Below, in pieces: positions 56,506 through 64,000 of a DNA stretch of 64,000 nucleotides. The stretch is from NCBI GenBank assembly GCA_010015655.1, contig ML976658.1, positions 1,639,427-1,703,426 on the forward strand. The letters are read 5' to 3'. Both the position numbers and the translations under genes were made by a program. The DNA is from Bimuria novae-zelandiae CBS 107.79 (Eukaryota; Ascomycota; Dothideomycetes; Pleosporales; Didymosphaeriaceae). A model generated the notes under the pieces. It ran no database searches and had not been told where the DNA came from. It saw nothing but the letters and a program-made list of their open reading frames with translations. How positions within the stretch are numbered: the first letter of the stretch is position 1; the number at the start of each line of letters is the position of its first letter.

Positions 56506-58272
56506 CTATTTTGGCGCTGCAGCAGGCTTTGAGGCCTTCCTCTTTCCCTTTTGAGAAGTTTGTATAGCCTTTTCGGAGTTTTCTTTCTCCTGAATCATCC
56601 GTTGTTGCTCAGCCTGTTTCTCCGCCGCGACCCTCTCCTTTTCCTCCCTTTTCTTAACCCTTAACCTTTCTCTCTCTTTCTTCTCTTGCAGGTTACGTAG
56701 CTTAGCTAAGGTTATTTCTACCTTCTTACGCGCTTTTTCGAGTTCTACTTTCTCTTTCTCCTTATCTACAACGCTCTCGCGTACTCTAGCCTCCCTTAGC
56801 TTCCTTGGGGACCAGAAAACTGCACCACCGTGGTACTCCCTGCGTTGTTGCAGGTCTAGAGGCTTGCTCTTCTTCTGCTGCTTCTTCTTGACTTGTAGGG
56901 CCTTTGTCAGGCCTTGTACCTCAGCGTGGAGGATGTCATTTTGAACAGAGATGTGGTGGAGAGAACGCTTCAGCTTCTGCACCTCCCTACTGCCCTCCTC
57001 CCTCACAGTATTACGCACGAGGGTCTCGATTTTGAGCCAATCCTTGCCGCTGAGTACAGAGGTACTGCTCTCTCTCGAATCCTGCTCCACTGGAGTTGAT
57101 GGCCTGTATTTCTGAAGGATAACCTCAGCGTTACGGGGCCATATACCAGTGGCCTTAAAGGACTTTAGAATCGTTTTCTTCTTGAAGGAGATGGTCCAGG
57201 CTTCCCAGAAGAGAGGGAAGAAGTCTCCTTTCTTTACTGAGAGTAGCCCCTGGGCCTCGTGGAGATAGGTAGTGAGGGCTTTTGAGTAGGCTGATGAGAG
57301 AGGCTTAAAGAGTACTACATTAAGGGGCTGCAGCGTGTGGGTACTGTGAGGGGGGAATATCATAAAGAGAATCCGATTGTGGTCACAGTAGTCGATAAAC
57401 TCTCTCGTTACGTGGGACCCATGGCCATCCACGATCAGTAGTCGGTAGGATCGACGAGCTTTCGCTTTTGTATACCGATCGAAGACCTGCTCGAGCCACG
57501 CAAGGCCTATATCGTTGTTGGTCCATCTATTAGGAGATGTAGTGACGAATACCACATGCTTCCCAGCCTCAATATCCTCTACCCAGGCCGATTGGAGAGC
57601 GTTATTGGCAGCTGCAAATAGTAGCCCTGGTGGCAACGCAGTTCCATCAGCGCAGACGCAAGCTAGGATGGTCATCCACTCTCTGTTGCCATCTTGGAGG
57701 GCTGATTTCACTTCCCCGCGGTCCTACATAGCTTTGCTGAAGATCCTTTTGCTTCTTCCAATCACTCCTGTAAGGAAGCCCTTCTCATCCATATTGTACG
57801 TGTGACGAGGCTCTATATTGTACTCCTCCATTTTCTCTAGCAGAAGTTAAAAGAATTGCTCGTATTTAGCCCCTAAATTAGCTTGGTGGCGCGCGCGATC
57901 CATTCTAGTAACCTAATAAGGGGTAATTTTAACGTTGTAACGGTTAATAAATTAGGTAACCTAGCTTTTTCCTACTAGTTGTTCGCCGTTGGTTTTTGCA
58001 ATTAATAAAGCAAAATTCTGCAGCATCTCCCTTGTAGGTGGTAGACGACGGCCTGTAAGCTTTTCTATATAGCTTACAAGCTCCAGTTCTTGTTAAGGGG
58101 TAAGTTTTCGCCGTTGGAGTTGTTGCTCTTTCATCGGCACGTTTTTGCCCTGGTGTATCCTCCTCAACGTAGTGTCTGGTACACCATATTTTTTCGCTAT
58201 TTTTCGATACGAGAATCCTTCTCCTGGTCCGCGCGATTCGATTTCTTCAATTGCCTTGTCAATTGGATCCAT
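56506..58272 (-). pseudogene. pogo-3 transposase, 588 codons, six stops all in the N-terminal third
   Basis: ATG 58272 (MDPIDKAIEEIES) to the stop at 56506 is one frame. Six TAA/TAG codons fall between 58110 and 57712; the remaining 401 codons (57711-56506) are fully open. N-terminal HTH (GFSYRKIAKKYGVPDTTLRR), then the DDE core with YNMDEKGFLTG (about 57790), LLIVDGHGSHV (about 57430) and QPLNVVLFKPL (about 57330), the last with Asn at the expected catalytic Asp. The C-terminal half is a long Lys/Glu/Gln/Arg coiled coil and a basic tail (GKRKASKPAAAPK). The last stop before the clean block sits where its relative pogo-2 has Trp (MWEKREV versus M.DRGEV), a TGG to TAG change. Confidence 0.85.
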
Positions 58273-58316
58273 ATTGGCTGAGTTATGGGTGGGTGAAGGA
58301 TTGGGTGGAAAATGCG

Positions 58317-58362
58317 GGGGTGCGCCATTTGCCGAACCGCGCCAAGTGCTGAACCAACATGT
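58317..58362 (-). repeat. pogo-3 terminal inverted repeat, right (46 bp)
   Basis: Identical to the left repeat in reverse complement. Perfect identity implies either recent mobility or escape of the ends from mutation. Confidence 0.9.
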
Positions 58363-58364
58363 TA

Positions 58365-59765
58365 CCCTATGGTACGATGGCAGGACCCACCGCAACTCCA
58401 GCAGCCAAGCCTGCCGCCTCGGCCTCTACCACTCCTGCAAGACCGGCAGCCCCGGCCGCTGCCGCGCAGAGCGAGGAAAAGGATGTGGACGACCTGGTCG
58501 CTGAGCAAGGGGAACAGATCGCCTAGCTCTAGGAGGTTATTAATAACATGGCAGAAAAAATGTTTAAACTAGAAGAGGCCAAGCAACAGCCGAGGGTCCC
58601 GAAGCCAGAACCCTACACGGGAAAAGGCAACCCAGGAACGTTCCTAATAATAATAGAACTATTCATCCGTTACAACCCTGGAAAGTTTAGAACGGATTAA
58701 GATAAAATCCTGGTCACTTGCATGAACATGCAGGATAAAGCAGCCACCTGGGCTAAGCCTATAATTAACGACTTCTTAAAGAACGACGACCTTTAGAAGT
58801 GCAACGACACTACCAAGGAAGCCTTTGAGGACTGGGAAGCTTTTCGAAAAGCCATGAAGAGGATGTTTGGCACGATCGACGAAGAACATCAAGCTGAGAT
58901 ACGCCTCCAGCGCCTGCGACAAGAGAGATTGGCGATACTCTACACGCTGGACTTCAAGCAGATAGCGGCAGAACTCAGTGGGTGGGGGGAAGCCCCACTC
59001 ATGATTTCCTACTATAATGGGCTTAAGGAAGCTGTCAAGGACGAGCTAGTACATTAGGAGAAGGCCGATGACCTAGAAGAACTTATCGAACAAGCTATCA
59101 AGGCAGACAATCGCCTCTTTAAAAGAAAAATAGAGAAGTAACATGGCGGACGCATGTTCTCTAAAAAAGAATTAAGCACCCGACCCGTAGTAAGAGATAG
59201 GGACGGAGACGTTATTATGACGGACGAAGCTCGCTGGTACAAGAAACAGAATAGCAAGGGCAAGAGACCATACAAGCCATAGAAAAGCTATTGACAGAAG
59301 GATGGCATTTCCCTGGAAGAACGGGAACGAAGGTTTAAGGATAAGGCATGCCTTTGTTGCGGCAGACAGGGCTACTTCGCTAAGGATTGCGACTAGTAAT
59401 AAACGAAGGTTAACTTGACTAACCTCCTGCACGTAGTAGTGGCCACCCTTACACCAATAGAGAGCGAGGAAGTGGACCTTACGCAGGAGATCCCCGAGCT
59501 AGTAACGTGGGCCAAAGAATAGGTTGTTCTTTACGAATACTAAGTTTTCTATTAACTCGCTAATAACGTGTGTTAGATATGTAATAGTAGAATGCACTAT
59601 CCGCCCTAGTGCACGGAAAAAGTGGTGGTTTAAGGACTACACGCGTGGGATACGTATTGGCTTGCAGAAAAATTACAGGGAGTCCCTAAATAGTACCTAC
59701 GACAAATCACGATAATAGAGTAATATAGTCAAGCCAAATGGTGGTAATGCACGCGCAAGGGATGC
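58365..59765 (+). mobile_element. gypsy-3: 5' part of a Ty3/gypsy element without LTR
   Basis: Starts 12 bases before the gag ATG, directly at the right TA of pogo-3, and breaks off at the LINE tail. No LTR or leader is present, so it is a fragment. Confidence 0.65.
58377..59765 (+). pseudogene. gypsy-3 gag with zinc knuckle, lightly degraded
   Basis: ATG 58377 begins MAGPTATPAAKPAASA, an Ala/Pro-rich leader, then a short coiled coil. The retrotransposon gag core runs about 58585-59055 (PEPYTGKGNPGTF; EDWEAFRKAMKRMFG; LAILYTLDFKQIAAELSGWG). A CCHC knuckle at 59349-59390 reads CLCCGRQGYFAKDC, with Tyr where His is expected (CAC to TAC). In-frame TAG/TAA codons are fewer than in gypsy-1 or gypsy-2. 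Downstream the frame stays readable through TQEIPELVTWAKE (59480-59520) with more stops to about 59740. A competing 63-codon frame at 59524-59715 has no known motif. Confidence 0.7.
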
Positions 59766-59785
59766 TAGTAGTAGTAGTAGTAGTA
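59766..59785 (-). repeat. Trinucleotide tail of the LINE
   Basis: Six TAG units plus TA on the plus strand. Simple-repeat tails instead of poly(A) are seen in several LINE clades; its place between gypsy-3 and the LINE 3' UTR supports the reading. Confidence 0.6.
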
Positions 59786-60178
59786 TTGGTTTTACGTCCT
59801 ATGTAGCCTCCCAGGGGGTATGTAGACGTGCCCTGCACTTAGTAAGGGCCACTCATGCTAGTGCTACCGCTGCTATAGGAGCGGCCTCTCTTGCTGCTGT
59901 CCCTCTCCAGATAGGGGCGACTCAGCTGTTCAATCTGGCCTTTGTGTGACAATAGTGGGGAATGGGGTAGCCTTCTAACTGCCCCCAGTCCTGTACAGAA
60001 GCATGCCAAGACTTATTATAGGTAAGGAGAGATATATACACGCATATAGGTATACAAAAGAGAGAGCTTAGGCTTATATAGTAGATACCCTAGCAAGTTA
60101 AAAGCAGGTAGCGTATCTACTTCGCCCAAAGCAAGGGTTTGCGTCCGCTCGCCCATAACGTAGTTAGCCAGTTACTTA
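59786..60178 (-). other. LINE 3' untranslated region
   Basis: About 390 bases after the ORF2 stop, no frame of note. Confidence 0.6.
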
Positions 60179-63100
60179 CTAACGTGTGCTGTCACTAACA
60201 CTAAGTGTAAGAAGGGTTGCGTATTCTCCTAGGCTCAGCGCCCTAAGGTACTGTATTCCTTCTCTAGTATCTATTAGGGGATGTGTTGGGCGTTGCGGCT
60301 AATAGTTAAAGCGTCGCACTATCCGTGGGCAGTGTACGATATGGTCCAGGGCCAGGTCTGCTCCGCAGGTGCACGCAAGGGTCTCCTCATCATGCTTGAA
60401 CTTCCTATAGTACCAGGCGTAGTTGCCGTGTCTTGTCCTTATGGATAGGAGCTTGGCCAGGGCGGGGCGTGTGAGCTCCAACTCCGGCGGTTGCCTGGAG
60501 GGGGTGTATGCTAGGCCCCACTGGTTGTACCATGTAGAGAGATTTGGTGTGCGTGTGCGCCACCACTCTTGTTGTGTAGCGCGTACGTATGCGCGCGCAT
60601 TAGATCGTAGACCTGATATCGTGGGTTTAGCTACCTTCCCTGTGGGTGGGCGTGGGTCCTTAGCTGCCTCGTCTGCTAGCTAATTAGCTAGCTTATTACC
60701 TTCAATACCCATGTGGCCCGGTGACCATCAGATTTGGATATCCCAGGTGTCCATGGCTTCCTGGCAGCGTACAAAGGCCCACTGGGATGACGGCGCGGGG
60801 TCTCCCCTAATGCCCTAGATAACTGATGTGCTGTCTAGACACATCCAGATCTGGCTTAGGCGGTGCGCCTGAGTCTGTAGCACGTGTTGAAGACCTCTCC
60901 AGGCCCCCACTGCTTTTGCGTCGAAGACGTGGGCCCGCGTGTTAAGGGAGCCTTTGCCTGTGTATAGTAGACTCTGGCCCTGGTACACAGCGTATCCATA
61001 GGTTACGTGGCGCTCGCCGTTTTCTGTGCGCTGTTCCGAGCCGTCTGAGAACACTGTGATTGTCTCGGTAGGCATGCTTGTCCACCATTGTTTAAATTCT
61101 TCAGTAGCGAGCTTTTTAGGCTTATTATTTGCAGGGTCTGTTCGGCACTGGTTGGAATAGTGCGGTTGTAGTAGTATAGGGCGGGGTACTGGTGCGAATA
61201 GCTGTGCAAGTAGTTGGACTTTTGTGTGTGGGCGCTGCGGGCGTCCAGCGCCTTTTCCTCTGTGTGCTACAGTTAGTCGCGTGCGCGCTGCAAGCGGGTG
61301 ACCTTCGTCGACGTAGTGCAGGCGCATAGCGAACCTCGCCTTGCACTCTTTAAGCGCTGCAGCTGCTGAGGGAATGCCTGCGTCTCTGTATAGCGTGGCA
61401 GTGGGCGTGGTGCGGTAGGCGGGGACGACGCCTCTGACCGCTATCGTGAGGGCCTTTTCCAGGGCGGCGATATGCCACCCGAGTCGTGTGCTGACCTTTT
61501 GGTTCTGCGCGGCTCCCATGGTCTTGGGGGGCTTCGTGCGCCCTCTATACCAGGCCTCGTTTCCATATAGTAGGCGTGGCAGTACGCATGAGATTACTGC
61601 TTTGCGCAGTGAGCTGGCTGGTGGGCCGTGCTGGATCCTGGCAAGGCTGCGGATGTGCTGTGCGACTGCGCGTCCTTTGGCTACGCGGGTGGCAACGTGT
61701 GTTTTGAAATTAAGCTTCCTGTTAAAGTAAACACCTAGCCAGCGTAGCGCCTTATCTGGTAGTGTAGGTTAGAGGATAAGCTGATCGTTGATCCAGATAG
61801 GTGGCGAATAGTCACTTTTCTGCTTAGTTAGGTGTATCATTTCGAGTTTCTCTGGGGCAAATGCCACGTGATTAGCGTCTCCCCAGGAATTTATGGCGCC
61901 TATGTCTTCTGCCAGCATTTCCACGTTCTGGTCTAGCGAGTGGGATCGCCTGTAGAGGCAGATATCATCTGCGTACCCAAAGCGCCTGGCAGGGTCTTGC
62001 TGAAGTAGCTCTGCCAGATAAAGTGTGTACAGCACTGGTGATAGTGGTGAGCCCTGCGGCGTCCCGCACTGTACTAGGTGGGGCGCTGTGGTGGCTTCTC
62101 CTAATCGCACTTGGACGCGGCGGTCCTGGAGGAAGTTTTTCACGATTAGGAGGGCGCTGTCATGCCATCCTTGGGCCTTCATCCTGTGTAGAAGTCGATT
62201 TCTAAGAAGTGCGTCGAAGGCGCCTTGGACGTCCATAGTGACCATAGTGACGTGCTGGCCGTTGGAGAAGGCGTCCTCCACGTCATGTGTGAAGGCGGCT
62301 ACTAGGTCCATGGCTGATCTCTTGGGAAGAGCCCCCCCGTGTTGGGGGCTCAGTATGCCGTGTGCCATGGCAGTGCTGGCAAACCTCCTTGCTAAGATTC
62401 TCTCTAGGCCCTTGCCTAGGCAGGATAGCAGGGCGATAGGTCTCCATGATCTGGGGGAGGATTTGTCCTTTTTGCCCATCTTGGGTATCATGACGACCTC
62501 TGCGACCCTCCACGCGTGGGGGAAGTAGCTGAGGGCCAGACAGCGCCGGTATAGGCTGGTAAGATACGTCTGAATATAGTGCCAGCATGCGGTGAGCATG
62601 CGGACAGTAATCCCGTCCGTGCCAGGTAAGGTGCTTGAGACCCCTATTATGTTACGCTCAACCTCTTCGGGGGACAGGTATAGGTCCTAGGGGAGGGCGT
62701 GATGGCCCTGCGATCCTTAGACGTCAGGTGCTGGAGCCTCTGGTAGGTCATTGCTACTGTCGAAACGGCAGAGTATCGCTTGTCTAAGCGTCTCAGCTTT
62801 CTCCTGCGGGTCCGTAATATAGCGCCCCTCGTAGGCTAGCGGCGGGTCTGGTCTTGTTGGCTTAAGCTTGTGCCAGCCTATGATTTGAAAGAGGTCGGAG
62901 TCCTCCTTTGCGCTATCGATAGTATGTTGCCAGTATTGTCTCTTAGCCTTTCTTACTATGGTTAGGAAGCTGCGAGTCTCTGGGGTCTGGGTGCCTATGT
63001 GGCCCTGTCTAGACTCAAGGTGCAGGCGCCTGGCGTCAGCGCACTCGTTTGTCCACCAAGGTGCCGCCTTCCTGCCGTCCCTCTTTGGGCAGCTGGTTTT

Positions 63101-63973
63101 GCGTAGAGCATCTTAGAGTAATGAGGTTAACGCTGCGGCGCACTCTTCCACCTGGCGTGGGTTAGAGGCCGCTGCTATCGAGGGCAGCTGTGGCATACCT
63201 ATTGCGACTAGTCGGGTAAAGGGAAGAAGCTTCTTTCTAGGAAGCCTGAGGCGATATTGTTCGCGGCTTGGTGTGCCTCTGCCCAGCAGTGTCGTAACTA
63301 GGGTAGCGTGATTAGAGCCGCAGTGCAGGTCGTCGCGCACCTCCGTCTTAGCGAAGGCGATATTAGAGAAGCTAAGGTCCAGGACGTGGCTGGCTCTGTG
63401 GGTGGCTCTGCCGGGTTCTCCAATGTAGTCTATGCCGCTGTCTGTGGCCCAGCGCGCAAGCTCGGCGCCGCCTTGCGAGGTGGTGATACCAGGCTCAAAT
63501 GTATCGTGCTTGGTGTTGAAGTCTCCCCCCACTAGGCATCTTGCTGGGGGGGTGAGGCCTGTGACATACTCTAGGACCGGTGTGGTCTGAGGCTGCCTAT
63601 AGATGTTGAGGATAGAGACCCCGTTGACCTGAATCCATTGTCTGTCCCTGTCCTGCAGGGGCGCTATGGTCGTGATGTGGAGCTGTGCGCCTTTCAGCGT
63701 GTAGATGAGGACTCTGGGTCTCTGTGTCTCCCTGTGCTGGGGGTCGTCCCAGCTGTCGATGGGTGGGTGTAGCTGGTAGCTTGGGTGGTTTGAGGTGCGG
63801 GTGCCAGGCCACGTGGCCGGCTCCTGTATGCATACTACGTCGATACCTTCTTGAAAAGCGAGCTCCAGGGCCGCAATATGGCTAGGCGAGCTTCGCCCCA
63901 CATTTGTCTAGCTAACCTGTATATCACGCTCCCTGAGGGGAGTCCTTTGTCTCTGTAAAGGTGTGCTTAACAT
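60179..63973 (-). pseudogene. LINE ORF2: endonuclease, reverse transcriptase, RNase H (about eight in-frame stops)
   Basis: ATG 63973 (MLSTPLQRQRTPLRERD) to TAG 60179 is one frame of 1264 codons. The endonuclease/exonuclease/phosphatase domain is at 63910-63110, with IDVVCIQEP, VGGDFNTKHD and SNH in place of the usual SDH. The reverse transcriptase lies at about 62640-61770, with VVMIPKMGKKD, WRPIALLS, TMDVQGAFD, GTPQGSPLSP and an intact FGYADD box. RNase H is at about 61010-60660 (TVFSDGSE; SPGHMGIEGNKLAN). The C-terminal motif CTCGADLALDHIVHC is near 60390. Stops: near 63907 (after QVS), 63113, 62717, 62687, 61769, 60813, about 60739, about 60685 and 60299. All are CAR/TGG to TAR changes or, at one site, CGA to TGA. 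No frameshift. This is the best preserved large ORF in the tract. Confidence 0.85.
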
Positions 63974-64000
63974 GAGAGATCATTCTCGTCGCTCATGCTT

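Larger units (their letters stand above)
56224..58362 (-). mobile_element. pogo-3: complete Fot1/pogo-type transposon (2139 bp)
   Basis: Perfect 46-bp terminal inverted repeats, beginning ACATGTTGGTTCAGCACTTG at 56224 and as the reverse complement ending at 58362. TA on both sides (56222-56223 and 58363-58364); the left TA is shared with pogo-2. Transposase on the minus strand. Confidence 0.9.
59766..64000 (-). mobile_element. Tad-like non-LTR retrotransposon (LINE), 3' portion with full ORF2
   Basis: Minus-strand element with endonuclease, reverse transcriptase, RNase H and a C-terminal Cys/His motif in one frame, as in the Tad1 clade of fungal LINEs. The 3' end is proposed at 59766-59785, a (TAG)6TA run, that is a TAC-repeat tail on the coding strand. 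ORF1 (gag-like) would lie beyond 64000. Confidence 0.8.

Noticed and set aside
59524..59715. 63-codon plus-strand frame between gypsy-3 gag and the LINE tail
   Set aside because: Competes with the continuing gag frame and has no known motif; left undecided and not listed as a gene.
62025..62528. 167-codon plus-strand frame opposite the LINE reverse transcriptase
   Set aside because: Shadow of the strongly motif-bearing minus-strand reverse transcriptase; codon bias of the true strand keeps it open.

Overview
The window looks like genomic DNA of a filamentous ascomycete (Pezizomycotina; a Dothideomycete is plausible, but the species cannot be fixed from sequence alone). The evidence is short GT-AG introns, a gene with a Rua1-type zinc domain, and a large transposon-rich tract whose coding remnants are full of TAG/TAA codons where a conserved Gln or Trp is expected. 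That pattern (CpA to TpA on either strand) is the mark of repeat-induced point mutation (RIP).

Layout. Bases 1 to about 10,585 are of balanced composition and sparsely genic: the 3' end of a putative adhesin-fold (DUF4097-like) gene, a 4.4 kb stretch without a convincing gene, a three-exon gene for a Rua1-type regulator (4727-6862), a degenerate tandem-repeat gene (8834-9380, minus) and a small hypothetical ORF (9976-10362, minus). A T25A10 run at 10,586-10,620 marks an abrupt change to AT-rich transposon DNA that fills the rest of the window.

The transposon tract is a nested nest. It holds, in order: a hAT element (10755-14122); a 5'-truncated Ty3/gypsy element with chromodomain and 3' LTR (gypsy-1, to 17683); a TTAGGG-like tract (about 17873-18040); a minus-strand Ty1/copia copy (copia-1A, 18196-22377); two head-to-tail copia-2 elements sharing one LTR (22378-32431); and a plus-strand copia-1 fragment (copia-1B). 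Copia-1B is split by an 18.1 kb gypsy-2 insertion (33070-51210, TSD GCTAC), which is itself split by copia-3 (35423-41060, TSD CTATA) and copia-4 (44813-50137, TSD TACTT). Copia-1B then runs into three Fot1/pogo-type DNA transposons (pogo-1, interrupted by a 284 bp TA-flanked element; pogo-2; pogo-3), a gypsy-3 gag fragment, and a minus-strand Tad-like LINE (about 59766-64000) whose whole ORF2 frame is present. Taking the two nested copias out leaves gypsy-2 as a coherent 7.2 kb element.

No large transposon ORF here is intact. Most reverse transcriptase, transposase and zinc-knuckle motifs carry RIP-type substitutions; the least damaged are the LINE ORF2 and parts of pogo-2 and pogo-3. The most unusual signal is an antisense reading frame between the chromodomain and the 3' LTR in both gypsy-1 and gypsy-2. 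In gypsy-2 it stays in one frame across the copia-4 insertion once the element and one TSD copy are removed. Other notable points are the copia-2 tandem joined to oppositely oriented copia-1 pieces without a matching TSD, and sharp switches between RIP-damaged and clean blocks inside single pogo elements.
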